Of a DNA stretch of 64,000 bases, positions 46,911 through 56,316 are shown piece after piece; the stretch's first letter is position 1, and every line of letters begins with the position of its first letter. A program made the translations under genes and the position numbers. The notes beneath the pieces were generated by a model. The model made no database searches. It saw only the letters and a program-made list of their open reading frames with translations, and was not told the DNA's origin. Origin of the DNA: Ruegeria sp. R13_0 (GTDB lineage Bacteria > Pseudomonadota > Alphaproteobacteria > Rhodobacterales > Rhodobacteraceae); contig NZ_JAGHRB010000001.1 in NCBI RefSeq assembly GCF_017743995.1, positions 62,001 to 126,000 of the forward strand. Reading direction: 5' to 3'.

Positions 46911-47453
46911 CTAGACCGGAACGCCGGTGGGTTTGCCGTCAATCGTCTGCTGGTTCTTCTCGACCCAATAGGCGCGGATATCACCGTCCGATTTGCCGTC
47001 GACCCATTTTTGCATTGTGTCGCGGTCTGACTGGAACTCCATGAACGGGACCGCATAACCGCATGAGGTCTGCACCAGATCAATGCTGAGGTCGTAGATC
47101 TGCCGCGCGCTGCGGTGGTTGGGGAAGTGACCTGCCAGTTCGTCCCATCCGTCATCCCCTGCATGTAGCGTCTTTGCGGCGCCAAAGGTGCGCAGGATCA
47201 GCGGGCGGGTGGTGAAGGAACACCACATCAGGGTCATGCGGTTGACCTCAAGCAGATGCCCGGCGGTCTCATTCCCGCTGCCGGTCAGGTTCATCCAAAC
47301 AATCCGGTTTGGCCCCAGAATACGCAGTGAATCCATACCCTTGGGTGAGATATTGACCCTCCCTTCAACCCCTGCGCTGCCCACGAAGAACATGTGCTGC
47401 TCATTGATGAATTTCTGATGCGCATCGTCCAGATGAGGGAATTGCTTGGCCAT
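46911..47453 (-). CDS. Pyridoxamine 5'-phosphate oxidase family protein
   Basis: The 180-residue protein has the split-barrel FMN-binding fold: QHMFFVGSAGVEGRVNISPKG, RIVWMNLTGSGNETAGHLLE and RMTLMWCSFTTRPLILRTFG are the characteristic strands. This subgroup is not true PdxH; it usually reduces or binds flavin/heme-like cofactors and the reaction is unknown. It lies three bases after glmS, in the operon order glmU-glmS-this-alkD. Confidence 0.88.
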   Translation of the reverse strand: MAKQFPHLDDAHQKFINEQHMFFVGSAGVEGRVNISPKGMDSLRILGPNRIVWMNLTGSGNETAGHLLEVNRMTLMWCSFTTRPLILRTFGAAKTLHAGDDGWDELAGHFPNHRSARQIYDLSIDLVQTSCGYAVPFMEFQSDRDTMQKWVDGKSDGDIRAYWVEKNQQTIDGKPTGVPV

Positions 47454-47456
47454 GTC

Positions 47457-49280
47457 TTACTCCACAGTCACAGATTTCGCGAGGTTGCGCGGCTGGTCCA
47501 CATCCGTCCCTTTGGCGACGGCCGTGTGATAGGCCAGCAACTGCGCCGGAACCGAGTAGAGGATTGGGGTCAGGTTCGTGTGAACATGGGGCATGCGGAT
47601 TGTGCTCCAGACGTCATCGCCAGCCTCAACGATGCCGTCATCGTCCGACACAAGGATCACCTTGCCCTTGCGCGCCATGACCTCTTGCATGTTCGAGACG
47701 GTCTTGTCGAAAACAGCGTCGCGCGGGGCCATGACCACCACGGGCATATGCTTGTCGATCAGCGCGATGGGGCCGTGTTTCAACTCACCCGACGCATAAC
47801 CTTCGGCGTGTATATAGCTGATTTCCTTCAATTTTAGCGCGCCTTCCATCGCCAGCGGATACATCAGACCACGGCCCAGGAACAGCACGTCGCGCGCTTC
47901 GGACAGGCGCTGGGCGGACTTGCGGATGGCGCGGTTCTGATCCAAAGCGGCGTTCAGAACCGAGGGCAAGCCGCGCAGAGCGGCGGCGTGATCGGCCAGT
48001 TCCTCATCACTCATGGTTCCACGATCTGCCGCAGCTTTCAGCGCCAGCATCAGCAACACGCTCAGCTGGCAAGTAAAGGCCTTGGTCGAGGCAACACCGA
48101 TCTCAACCCCTGCATGGATGGGCAGAGCGATATCGCTTTCCCGCGCAATCGAGCTTTCGGGAACATTGACGACCGACACGATCTTGTCCGCCTTACCCTC
48201 GCAATAGCGCAGCGCAGCCAGCGTATCGGCGGTTTCGCCCGACTGGCTGACGAACAAGGCCAGCGTGCGGTCAGTGATCGGAGGTTCGCGATAGCGGAAT
48301 TCACTGGCGATATCGACCTCGACCGGCATTTTCGCCAGCTGCTCGAACCAATACTTCGCTGTCAGGCAGGCATAGAAGGCCGTGCCACAGGCGACCATGG
48401 TCAGGCGGTCAAGCTTGGTGAAATCTAGATCGGTCTCGGGCAGAACCACGCGGTCTCCGCCGGTGGGCAGGTAGGAGCGGATCGCCTCGGCCACGACCAC
48501 CGGTTGCTCGGCGATTTCCTTGGCCATGAAGTGCTTGTGTTCGCCCTTGTCGGCTCGGGCCGTGTCCAGCTTGATCTTGCGCATCTCGCGATTGGCCAGT
48601 TCACCGGCTTCGGTGCGGATTTCCAGCGAGGTGCGGGTCAGAACGGCGCGGTCGCCTTCTTCAAGATAGGTGATCTTGTTGGTCAGCGGAGCCAGGGCAA
48701 TCGCGTCCGAACCCACATACATCTCACCCTCTCCATGACCGATCGCCAGCGGAGAACCCTTGCGCGCGGCCACGATCAGGTCGTCCTGACCGTCGAACAG
48801 GAAGGCCAGCGCAAATGCGCCCTCTAGCCGGTCGATGGTCTTGAAAGCCGCCTCGACTGGGGACAGGCCGGTATCCAGGTAATGTGCGGCCATCAGGGCA
48901 ACGGTTTCGGTGTCGGTCTCAGTCACGAAATCCAAGCCGTGTTCGGCCAGTTCGGCGCGCAACTCGCGGTAGTTCTCGACGATGCCGTTGTGGACGACGG
49001 CGACAGGCCCGGCTTTGTGCGGGTGCGCATTGGTGACCGAGGGCGCGCCATGCGTCGCCCAGCGGGTGTGCCCAATCCCAGATTTGCCGGGCAGGGGATC
49101 GTGAACCAGAAGGTCGCTCAAGTTCACCAGCTTGCCCACGGCCCGACGGCGCCCCAAAGCGCCATCGTTGACGGTCGCAATCCCGGCGCTGTCATAGCCG
49201 CGATATTCCAACCGTTTCAGAGCTTCGACCAGAATGGGGGCAGCCTCATGCTGTCCCAATACACCTACAATTCCACACAT
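47457..49280 (-). CDS. glmS: Glutamine-fructose-6-phosphate aminotransferase (isomerising)
   Basis: GlmS makes glucosamine-6-phosphate for peptidoglycan and lipopolysaccharide. The 607-residue protein has the N-terminal nucleophile Cys2 in MCGIVGVLG, the glutaminase domain (HTRWATHGAPSVTNAHPHK), and two SIS domains (ALFVSQSGETADTLAALRYC and LFLGRGLMYPLAMEGALKLKE). The C-terminus ENLAKSVTVE-type ending RNLAKSVTVE is standard. It follows glmU after four bases, so a dedicated amino-sugar operon. No glmS riboswitch was seen in the leader, as expected in an alphaproteobacterium. Confidence 0.97.
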   Translation of the reverse strand: MCGIVGVLGQHEAAPILVEALKRLEYRGYDSAGIATVNDGALGRRRAVGKLVNLSDLLVHDPLPGKSGIGHTRWATHGAPSVTNAHPHKAGPVAVVHNGIVENYRELRAELAEHGLDFVTETDTETVALMAAHYLDTGLSPVEAAFKTIDRLEGAFALAFLFDGQDDLIVAARKGSPLAIGHGEGEMYVGSDAIALAPLTNKITYLEEGDRAVLTRTSLEIRTEAGELANREMRKIKLDTARADKGEHKHFMAKEIAEQPVVVAEAIRSYLPTGGDRVVLPETDLDFTKLDRLTMVACGTAFYACLTAKYWFEQLAKMPVEVDIASEFRYREPPITDRTLALFVSQSGETADTLAALRYCEGKADKIVSVVNVPESSIARESDIALPIHAGVEIGVASTKAFTCQLSVLLMLALKAAADRGTMSDEELADHAAALRGLPSVLNAALDQNRAIRKSAQRLSEARDVLFLGRGLMYPLAMEGALKLKEISYIHAEGYASGELKHGPIALIDKHMPVVVMAPRDAVFDKTVSNMQEVMARKGKVILVSDDDGIVEAGDDVWSTIRMPHVHTNLTPILYSVPAQLLAYHTAVAKGTDVDQPRNLAKSVTVE

Positions 49281-49284
49281 AAAC

Positions 49285-50637
49285 TCAGGCCTCTTTATCG
49301 CGGCGAGCCTTCTTCGCCTTCAACATATCAAACAATTTGCGCGCATAGCCGGGCTTGTTCTCCTGCTTGGCGCGCGCGACAGCCAGCGCCTCGGATTCCA
49401 CGTTTTTCGTCACGACTGTACCGGTTGCCGTCATTGCGCCATCGCCCACGGTCACCGGGGCCACCAGCATGGTGTTGGAGCCGATGAAGACACCCTCACC
49501 AATCGTGGTTCTGTGCTTCATCACGCCGTCATAGTTGCAGGTGATCGTGCCTGCCCCGATATTCGAACCCGCCCCGACCGCGGCATCTCCGATATAGCTG
49601 AGGTGATTGACCTTCGCGCCTTCGGCGATCTCGGCATTCTTGATCTCGACGAAATTGCCGATGCGCGCGTTTTCCGCCAATTCCGCGCCGGGGCGCAAGC
49701 GGGCGTAGGGGCCTATGATGGCCCCTCGGCTGACATGGCAGCCTTCCAGATGCGAAAACGCCCGGATCGTTGCGCCGCTTTCGACGGTCACGCCGGGGCC
49801 GAAGACCACATTCGGCTCGATCACCGTATCGCGCCCGATCACCGTATCGGCGGCAAGATAGACCGTTTCCGGGGCCATCAGTGTGACGCCCAAATCCAGC
49901 AACTCTGCCCGTGCTTGGGTCTGAAACACCGCATCCGCCGCTGCCAGATCTGCGCGCGAGTTCACGCCCAAAGTCTGCGCCTCGTCACAGGCAACCGCGG
50001 TCACGCTCAGATCGCGGGAGCGGGCGATTTCGACCACATCCGTCAGGTAGTATTCGCCCGAAGCATTGTCGTTGCCGACCGCGTCAATCAGGGACATCAG
50101 CGTTGCCGCGTTGCAGGCCAGCAGGCCCGAATTGCAGAAGGTGATCGCGCGTTCTTTGTCCGAGGCATCTTTGAACTCGACGATCCGCTCCAACGTGTTG
50201 CCGTTCATCACCAGGCGGCCATAGCGGGCGGGGTCGGCGGCTTCAAAACCCAGAATGACCAGATCATTCTGCGCGCGCGCTTCGATCATCCGCTCGAGTG
50301 TGTCGGGTTGAAGGAAGGGCGTGTCGCCGTAAAGGACCACGACATCGCCATCGAACCCCTCCAGCGCATCGCGGGCCTGCGCGACGGCATGGGCGGTGCC
50401 CAGTTGTTCCTCTTGCACGGCGATTTGCGCGGTCTCATCCTCGGCCTGCGCGACCTTGGCGACGGCTTCGGCCCCGTGGCCTGTGACAATCACGGTTCGC
50501 TCAGGCGACAGCACCGAACCGGTGCGCATGGCGTGAACCAGCATCGGAACCTGAGCGATCGGGTGCAGGACTTTGGGGATGTCCGAATTCATCCTGGTGC
50601 CTTTCCCGGCGGCAAGGATGACAAGGGCAGTGGTCAT
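49285..50637 (-). CDS. glmU: Bifunctional UDP-GlcNAc pyrophosphorylase / GlcN-1-P acetyltransferase
   Basis: GlmU completes UDP-N-acetylglucosamine synthesis. From MTTALVILAAGKGTRMNSDIP at 50637 it is 450 residues. The uridyltransferase domain has LAAGKGTRMNSDIPKVLHP; the C-terminal half is a left-handed beta-helix with hexapeptide repeats (IGPYARLRPGAELAENARIGNFVEIKNAEI). It is four bases before glmS. The upstream open frame to 50772 overlaps the divergent phosphatase gene and is not coding. Confidence 0.97.
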   Translation of the reverse strand: MTTALVILAAGKGTRMNSDIPKVLHPIAQVPMLVHAMRTGSVLSPERTVIVTGHGAEAVAKVAQAEDETAQIAVQEEQLGTAHAVAQARDALEGFDGDVVVLYGDTPFLQPDTLERMIEARAQNDLVILGFEAADPARYGRLVMNGNTLERIVEFKDASDKERAITFCNSGLLACNAATLMSLIDAVGNDNASGEYYLTDVVEIARSRDLSVTAVACDEAQTLGVNSRADLAAADAVFQTQARAELLDLGVTLMAPETVYLAADTVIGRDTVIEPNVVFGPGVTVESGATIRAFSHLEGCHVSRGAIIGPYARLRPGAELAENARIGNFVEIKNAEIAEGAKVNHLSYIGDAAVGAGSNIGAGTITCNYDGVMKHRTTIGEGVFIGSNTMLVAPVTVGDGAMTATGTVVTKNVESEALAVARAKQENKPGYARKLFDMLKAKKARRDKEA

Positions 50638-50771
50638 GAAATCGATTTCTCTTTGTGTTTTGTTGCCGTCCGTTTTATCCGCTGAGGGCAAAGGCGCAAG
50701 CCGTTCGGCCATCAAACAAGATTGCCGATTGCAACAGGACATGGCGGAAACCTGCCGAGCAAGGAGGCGCA

Positions 50772-51443
50772 ATGCGCACGGTCATCTTCGATCTGGACGG
50801 CACTTTGGCGGATACGTCGGGCGATTTGCTGGCCGCTGCAAACCATTGTTTTCGCGAGATGGGGCATGGAGATGTTCTGGTTCACGGGCAGGATGCGGGC
50901 ATCGCCGTACGTGGCGGGCGTATGATGTTGACGCACGGATTGAAGCGTGTCGGGGCCTATGATGAAGGCACGGTCGATGCGTTTTATCCGGTTTTGCTTG
51001 AAGCCTACGCGCAGGACATCGACACCCACACGCAGTTCTACCCCGGTGCTTTGGAGGCGGTCGAGGCCCTGAAAACCGCAGGCTATGGCGTTGGCATCTG
51101 CACCAACAAGCCTGAGCGTCTGGCACATCAATTGCTCAGCCAGATGGGTGTGCTGGATCACTTCGCCTCCTTGGTCGGCGCAGACACTCTACCGGTGCGG
51201 AAACCTGACCCCGAGCCTCTGCGCGAGGCAGCGCGGCGTGCGGGTGGGCATCCGGATCTGTGCGTTCTGATCGGGGATTCCGATACCGACCGCAACACCG
51301 CGAAAGCGGCCGGGGTGCCTTCGGTTCTGGTTACTTTCGGGCCCTTTGGCGACGATATGGCCGCTTTGGAACCTGAGGCCTTGCTGCATCATTTCGACGA
51401 TCTGCCCGATCTTGTTACTGAGTTGATCGGTGCGGCGGCTTGA
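50772..51443 (+). CDS. gph: HAD-family phosphatase, phosphoglycolate phosphatase-like
   Basis: The 223-residue HAD hydrolase starts MRTVIFDLDGTLADT at 50772. The motif DLDGTLADT holds the nucleophile aspartate; motif III is ADTLPVRKPDPEPL (Lys) and motif IV is LIGDSDTDRNTAKAA. This resembles Gph, which dephosphorylates 2-phosphoglycolate; the specificity is inferred. It is divergent from glmU. glcB elsewhere in the window would use the glyoxylate made from glycolate. Confidence 0.85.
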   Translation: MRTVIFDLDGTLADTSGDLLAAANHCFREMGHGDVLVHGQDAGIAVRGGRMMLTHGLKRVGAYDEGTVDAFYPVLLEAYAQDIDTHTQFYPGALEAVEALKTAGYGVGICTNKPERLAHQLLSQMGVLDHFASLVGADTLPVRKPDPEPLREAARRAGGHPDLCVLIGDSDTDRNTAKAAGVPSVLVTFGPFGDDMAALEPEALLHHFDDLPDLVTELIGAAA

Positions 51444-51482
51444 TCCCTTGACCCGGACCGGATGGAGCCCCAGAACTAGCCT

Positions 51483-52673
51483 ATGACTGAGACATTCACT
51501 GGTAGTTTCACCCAGCAAGAACCTATCCCGGACGAGGCGGTCGAGGCCGCTCTGGCCGTTCTCCGGCACGGGCGTCTTCATCGCTATAACGTCGTGCCTG
51601 GCGAATTGGGCGAGACCGCGCTGCTGGAGCAGGAATTCGCGGCCCAGATGGGGGCAAAATATTGTCTTGCCGTATCGTCGGGTGGCTATGCTTTGGCGAC
51701 TGCCTTGCGGGCCGTGGGTGTGCAGCCCGGCGAGCCGGTTTTGACCAACGCGTTCACACTGGCCCCTGTACCGGGGGCGATTGCTTCGGTCGGGGCCAGG
51801 CCGGTTTTTGTCGGTGTGACCGAAAACCTGACCATTGATCTGGAGGATCTGGAGGCCAAGCTGGGTAAGGCGCGAGTTCTGATGCTCAGTCATATGCGTG
51901 GTCATCTGTGCGACATGGACCGGTTGATGCAGCTTTGCGATGCGGCAGGTGTTGTCGTGATCGAGGATTGCGCCCATACGATGGGGGCCGCGTGGCGCGG
52001 GCAGCTCTCGGGTCGGCAAGGGGCCATCGGGTGTTATTCGTGCCAGACCTACAAACATGTGAACTCGGGCGAGGGCGGTCTGCTGGTTACCGATGATGAG
52101 GAACTTGCGGCTAAAGCCACGATGCTGTCGGGGTCCTACATGCTCTACGAGCGGCATCTGGCTGCACCGGGGCCAGAGGTGTTTGAGCGGATCAAATACA
52201 CCACGCCGAACGTGTCGGGCCGTATGGACAACTTGCGTGCGGCGATCTTGCGCCCTCAGCTACGGGATCTGGATCGGCAGGTTGGCCGCTGGAACGAACG
52301 GTATCAGGCCATTGAAGACGGCCTGCGGGGAACGCCTGGCCTGACGATGGTCGAGCGTCCCGAGGCAGAGACCTATGTGGGATCCTCGATCCAGTTCCTA
52401 CTGCTCGACTGGCTGCCGGAACGGATCGCCGAGGTGATCAGCCGCTGCGCTAGTCGCGGGGTGGAGTTGAAATGGTTCGGCGGTGCCGAACCCACCGGGT
52501 TTACCTCACGTTATGACAGTTGGCGCTATGCTGAGAGTGAGCGGATGCCTGCCTCGGACCGGGTTCTGGCGGGGATCATGGATATGCGCGTGCCCCTGAC
52601 CTTTTCGCTGGAAGACTGCCAGCTGATCGCCCGTATCATCAGGGCCGAAGTCGGAGCCGTCTACCAATCGTGA
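51483..52673 (+). CDS. DegT/DnrJ/EryC1/StrS family aminotransferase
   Basis: The 396-residue PLP aminotransferase belongs to the family that aminates nucleotide sugars. The ring-nitrogen Asp is D162 in VVIEDCAHTMGAA and the Schiff-base Lys is K191 in CQTYKHVNSGEGGLL. No sugar-nucleotide genes adjoin it, so a sugar or another keto acceptor is not determined. It is 40 bases after gph and ends in a strong terminator. Confidence 0.9.
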   Translation: MTETFTGSFTQQEPIPDEAVEAALAVLRHGRLHRYNVVPGELGETALLEQEFAAQMGAKYCLAVSSGGYALATALRAVGVQPGEPVLTNAFTLAPVPGAIASVGARPVFVGVTENLTIDLEDLEAKLGKARVLMLSHMRGHLCDMDRLMQLCDAAGVVVIEDCAHTMGAAWRGQLSGRQGAIGCYSCQTYKHVNSGEGGLLVTDDEELAAKATMLSGSYMLYERHLAAPGPEVFERIKYTTPNVSGRMDNLRAAILRPQLRDLDRQVGRWNERYQAIEDGLRGTPGLTMVERPEAETYVGSSIQFLLLDWLPERIAEVISRCASRGVELKWFGGAEPTGFTSRYDSWRYAESERMPASDRVLAGIMDMRVPLTFSLEDCQLIARIIRAEVGAVYQS

Positions 52674-52713
52674 TCCAATTGAGTGCGCCTGCAGCGCACG
52701 CTTGATTATTTGA

Positions 52714-52743
52714 AAAACGCCGCCCTGGTTCGGGCGGCGTTTT
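52714..52743 (+). terminator. Intrinsic terminator after the DegT gene
   Basis: AAAACGCCGCCC-TGGTTC-GGGCGGCGTTTT is a perfect 12-bp stem with T-run, 41 bases after the stop. A smaller GTGCGC-CTGCA-GCGCAC stem precedes it. Confidence 0.93.
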
Positions 52744-52806
52744 GCGTGTTGGAACCGGCGTGCCCGGAATGATTGACCCGCCGCAGATTCGCTGGTATCC
52801 AGTTAT

Positions 52807-52820
52807 TGAACACTTGTTCA
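52807..52820. promoter_or_regulatory. Palindrome upstream of ivd
   Basis: TGAACA-CT-TGTTCA is a perfect 6-bp inverted repeat, 24 bases before the ivd start at 52844. Its size fits a TetR-type operator; branched-chain catabolic genes are often controlled by such repressors in Proteobacteria. No regulator gene is in the window. Confidence 0.5.
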
Positions 52821-52843
52821 TTAATGCTGAGAGGAGAGCGTCA

Positions 52844-54010
52844 ATGTTCATGGCGAGTATGCAATTCGATCTGGGCGAAGACGTGAATGCGCTGCGCGAG
52901 ATGGTGCATCGTTGGGCGCAGGAACGGGTCAAGCCGATGGCCGCCGAGGTCGATGCGTCGAACGCGTTCCCCAATGAGCTTTGGACCGAGATGGGTGCGC
53001 TGGGCCTTTTGGGCGTGACCGTGCCAGAGGAATATGGCGGCGCCGGCATGTCCTATCTGGCGCATACTGTCGCGATTGAAGAAATCGCGCGGGCTTCGGC
53101 CTCGGTCTCGCTGTCCTATGGCGCGCATTCGAACCTCTGCGTGAACCAGATCAAGCTGAACGGCACGGAAGAGCAAAAGCAGAAATACCTGCCGCGCCTG
53201 ATCTCGGGCGAGCATGTGGGCGCGCTGGCGATGTCCGAACCCTCGGCCGGGTCGGATGTGGTGTCGATGAAGCTGCGCGCCGAGAAGCGCAATGATCACT
53301 ACCGCCTGAACGGGAACAAGTATTGGATCACCAATGGGCCGGACGCGGATACTCTGGTCGTCTACGCCAAGACCGACCCGGATGCGGGATCGAAAGGGAT
53401 CACCGCGTTTCTGATCGAGAAAGAGATGACGGGTTTCTCGACCTCGCCCCATTTCGACAAGCTTGGGATGCGCGGGTCCAACACCGCCGAGTTGATCTTT
53501 GAAGATGTCGAAGTGCCGTTCGAGAATGTTCTGGGCGAAGAGGGCAAGGGGGTTGCCGTTCTGATGTCCGGGCTCGACTACGAACGAGTCGTGTTGGCCG
53601 GGATCGGAACCGGCATCATGGCCGCATGTCTGGATGAAATCATGCCCTATCTGGCCGAGCGCAAACAGTTCGGCAAACCTATCGGCATGTTCCAACTGAT
53701 GCAGGGCAAGATCGCGGACATGTACACCGCGATGAACTCGGCCCGTGCTTACGTATACGAGGTCGCCAAGGCGTGCGACCGGGGGGACGTGACTCGTCAG
53801 GACGCGGCGGCGTGCTGTCTATACGCGTCCGAGGCGGCGATGACGCAGGCGCATCAGGCCGTACAGGCGATGGGCGGGGCCGGGTTCCTGTCAGACGCTC
53901 CGGTCAGCCGGATCTTCCGGGATGCCAAGCTGATGGAGATCGGGGCCGGGACCAGCGAAATCCGCCGCATGCTGATTGGTCGCGAAATGATGAGCGAAAT
54001 GCTGGGGTAA
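52844..54010 (+). CDS. ivd: Isovaleryl-CoA dehydrogenase
   Basis: This FAD enzyme oxidises isovaleryl-CoA to 3-methylcrotonyl-CoA in leucine breakdown. The 388-residue protein starts [19 protein letters not shown] at 52844, with GAGAGGAGAGC upstream. The catalytic glutamate is E247 in [13 protein letters not shown], the isovaleryl-specific position. FAD and CoA contacts are in [17 protein letters not shown] and [12 protein letters not shown]. It is the first gene of the leucine cluster; ompW on the opposite strand separates it from the rest. Confidence 0.96.
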   Translation: MFMASMQFDLGEDVNALREMVHRWAQERVKPMAAEVDASNAFPNELWTEMGALGLLGVTVPEEYGGAGMSYLAHTVAIEEIARASASVSLSYGAHSNLCVNQIKLNGTEEQKQKYLPRLISGEHVGALAMSEPSAGSDVVSMKLRAEKRNDHYRLNGNKYWITNGPDADTLVVYAKTDPDAGSKGITAFLIEKEMTGFSTSPHFDKLGMRGSNTAELIFEDVEVPFENVLGEEGKGVAVLMSGLDYERVVLAGIGTGIMAACLDEIMPYLAERKQFGKPIGMFQLMQGKIADMYTAMNSARAYVYEVAKACDRGDVTRQDAAACCLYASEAAMTQAHQAVQAMGGAGFLSDAPVSRIFRDAKLMEIGAGTSEIRRMLIGREMMSEMLG

Positions 54011-54015
54011 GAAAG

Positions 54016-54044
54016 CGCCCCGCAGCCGAGGGAACTGCGGGGCG
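54016..54044. terminator. Bidirectional terminator between ivd and ompW
   Basis: CGCCCCGCAG-N9-CTGCGGGGCG is a perfect 10-bp stem with TTTC on the plus side and GCTTTCTT on the minus side, between the ivd stop (54010) and the ompW stop (54059). It serves both genes. Confidence 0.85.
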
Positions 54045-54058
54045 TTTCGATCAAAGGA

Positions 54059-54655
54059 TCAGAAGCGATGGACGTAGGATACGCCAATCAGGTAAGGGTC
54101 GATTTCGGCTGTACCGATGTCGGAACCGTTCAGTTTGACGTCCGAGTCGATGTCGAACCAGCGCACGTTCAGGCGGATCGCGCCAGCGTCGCTGACCATA
54201 TAGTCCAGACCGGCCTGCAGCGAGACACCGAACGAGTTGTCGATTTCAAGACCGTCCAGGCTTTCGTCGAAGAAGATGGTGTAGTTCAGACCGGCACCAA
54301 CATAAGGCTTCCACGCGCTGTTGGTCGGGAAGTGGTAGTTCAGCGACAAGGTGGGCGGAAGGTGCTTGACCGAAGAGGTCTCGACGCCGTTCAGCGAGAT
54401 GTTGTGCTTGAACGGGGTCGCGGCCAGCAGTTCGATACCCAGATTGTCACGGACGAAATACTCGGCGGTGAAGATCGGGCGGGTGTCGGCGTCAATGGTG
54501 GCGTCCGCGCCTGCCAGAGTGCCGTTGTCGGATTTCGGGTCCAGGTAGCCGACACCGAAACCAACGGTCCAGTCACCTTGCGATTGGGCGAGTGCGGGGC
54601 CAGCCAGCGCGACCAGCGCGGTGGAGAGGGTCAAAGCGGCGAGTTTATTGGTCAT
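54059..54655 (-). CDS. ompW: OmpW family outer-membrane protein
   Basis: The 198-residue eight-stranded barrel has signal peptide MTNKLAALTLSTALVALAGPALA. Family motifs are VGFGVGYLDPKSDN, LLAATPFKHNISLNG, LPPTLSLNYHFPTNSAWKPYVGAGLNYT and the C-terminal SYVHRF. OmpW forms a small hydrophobic channel and responds to oxygen and stress in several Proteobacteria. It lies inside the leucine cluster on the opposite strand. Confidence 0.93.
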   Translation of the reverse strand: MTNKLAALTLSTALVALAGPALAQSQGDWTVGFGVGYLDPKSDNGTLAGADATIDADTRPIFTAEYFVRDNLGIELLAATPFKHNISLNGVETSSVKHLPPTLSLNYHFPTNSAWKPYVGAGLNYTIFFDESLDGLEIDNSFGVSLQAGLDYMVSDAGAIRLNVRWFDIDSDVKLNGSDIGTAEIDPYLIGVSYVHRF

Positions 54656-54713
54656 TGTTCTGCCTTTGGTTCAGTTGATGACCGCTGTTTTGCACGGGCG
54701 CTGCCTGCACTCT

Positions 54714-54727
54714 CTGATCTGGGTCAA
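54714..54727 (-). promoter_or_regulatory. FNR/FnrL-like box upstream of ompW
   Basis: On the minus strand TTGAC-CCAG-ATCAG matches the FNR consensus TTGAT-N4-ATCAA at eight of ten positions. It lies about 59-72 bases before the ompW start codon, which would fit activation from a position near -41 of the transcript. It is inferred that FnrL links ompW to oxygen. Confidence 0.45.
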
Positions 54728-54792
54728 ATTTGCGTGAGCGCACCCGGCAAGTGTGACATAACTGCAGGCCCAGAAAATAAAGGAAAATTTTG

Positions 54793-56316
54793 ATGTCAGG
54801 CGATCTGCGCATACCGGGTTTGCGCTCGGCGGGTGGCTGGGATGTACCCGATCGGCTGAACATGGCGCGCCAGTGTCTGACCCATCCGCCCGAGCAGGTC
54901 GCCTTGGTCGATCTAACTGAGGGCGAAGAGAGGCCGGTCACTTACGGTCAACTGCACGAGATGGCCGATGGGCTTGCGCGGGCGCTCTTGCCCAAGGTTC
55001 AGACCGGTGAACGGGTTGGCGTTTTGCTCAGCCAGTCTCCGTGGTGTGCGGCGGCGCATCTGGCGATCTGGAAGATCGGCGCGATCTCGGTGCCTCTGTT
55101 CAAGCTTTTCAAACAGGACGCGCTGCGCTCCCGCGTGGCGGATGCCGGGGCAGGGATCGTTCTGACGGATGCCGAGGGCGCCGAGCTGCTGGGTGATCTG
55201 GCCGAGCCGGTGATCGCCGCTGAGGTTGCCCATCCCGGCCCAGAGCTGCCCTTTGCGAATACCGGCCCCGAAGACCCCGCCGTGCTGATCTATACGTCGG
55301 GCACAACTGGCAGCCCAAAGGGGGCTTTGCACGGGCACCGCGTGCTGACCGGCCATCTGCCCGGCGTTTCGATCAGTCATAATCACCTGCGCGCGGGGGA
55401 TTGCCTCTGGACCCCGGCGGATTGGGCCTGGATTGGAGGGCTGTTCGATGTCCTGATGCCGGGCCTCGCGCTGGGCATCCCGGTGGTGGCCTCACGGCTG
55501 GACAAATTCACCCCCGAGGCCTGCGCCGATGTGATCGCGCGCGGCGGCGTGCGCAATGTGTTCTTCCCGCCGACCGCGCTGCGGATGCTGAAAGCGGCGG
55601 ATCAGAGCATCCCCGGGCTGCGTTCGGTCGCGTCAGGAGGTGAGCCTCTGGGCGCCGAGATGCTGGCTTGGGGGCAACAGGCCTTTGGACTGACGATCAA
55701 CGAGTTCTACGGCCAGACCGAATGCAACATGGTCGTCTCGTCCTGCGCCGAGGATTTCCCGGTGCGTCCCGGCTGTATCGGCAAACCGGTACCAGGCCAT
55801 GAGGTCGCGGTGATTGATGAGGACGGCACGCCCACGAGGGACGAGGGCGATGTGGCCATCCGGCGCGGCTCGGCCTCGATGCTACTGGAATACTGGAACC
55901 GGCCCGAGGCCACGGCTGAGAAGTTCCGGGGCGATTGGCTGATCACCGGAGACCGAGGAGTTTGGGAGGGCGAGTATCTGCGCTTCGTCGGCCGCGATGA
56001 TGACGTGATCACCTCAGCCGGATATCGCATCGGCCCGGCTGAGATCGAGGATTGCCTGTTGACCCACCCGGCGGTGGCAACGGTCGGCGTGGTCGGCAAG
56101 CCCGACCCGCTGCGGACCGAGATCGTGAAGGCCTATGTTGTGTTAAAACCGGGGGTCGAGGCCTCAGGGCCGGAGTTGCAGGACTGGGTCAAGGACCGTC
56201 TGGCGCAGTACTCCTATCCGCGCGAGGTGGCGTTTCTGGACGAGTTGCCGATGACGGTGACAGGGAAGGTGATCCGGAAGGAGTTGAAGGCGCGGGCGGC
56301 GGGGGAAGTGTCTTGA
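54793..56316 (+). CDS. AMP-binding acyl-CoA synthetase
   Basis: The 507-residue adenylate-forming enzyme starts MSGDLRIPGLRS at ATG 54793, after AAAGGAAAATTTTG. The P-loop signature is LIYTSGTTGSPKGAL at 166-180; NEFYGQTE and the hinge VGRDDDVITSAGYRIGPAEIE follow, with the catalytic Lys in TVTGKVIRKELK. Located with ivd and mcc, it probably activates isovalerate or another short/branched acid. Its stop overlaps the TTG start of the next ORF. Confidence 0.93.
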   Translation: MSGDLRIPGLRSAGGWDVPDRLNMARQCLTHPPEQVALVDLTEGEERPVTYGQLHEMADGLARALLPKVQTGERVGVLLSQSPWCAAAHLAIWKIGAISVPLFKLFKQDALRSRVADAGAGIVLTDAEGAELLGDLAEPVIAAEVAHPGPELPFANTGPEDPAVLIYTSGTTGSPKGALHGHRVLTGHLPGVSISHNHLRAGDCLWTPADWAWIGGLFDVLMPGLALGIPVVASRLDKFTPEACADVIARGGVRNVFFPPTALRMLKAADQSIPGLRSVASGGEPLGAEMLAWGQQAFGLTINEFYGQTECNMVVSSCAEDFPVRPGCIGKPVPGHEVAVIDEDGTPTRDEGDVAIRRGSASMLLEYWNRPEATAEKFRGDWLITGDRGVWEGEYLRFVGRDDDVITSAGYRIGPAEIEDCLLTHPAVATVGVVGKPDPLRTEIVKAYVVLKPGVEASGPELQDWVKDRLAQYSYPREVAFLDELPMTVTGKVIRKELKARAAGEVS

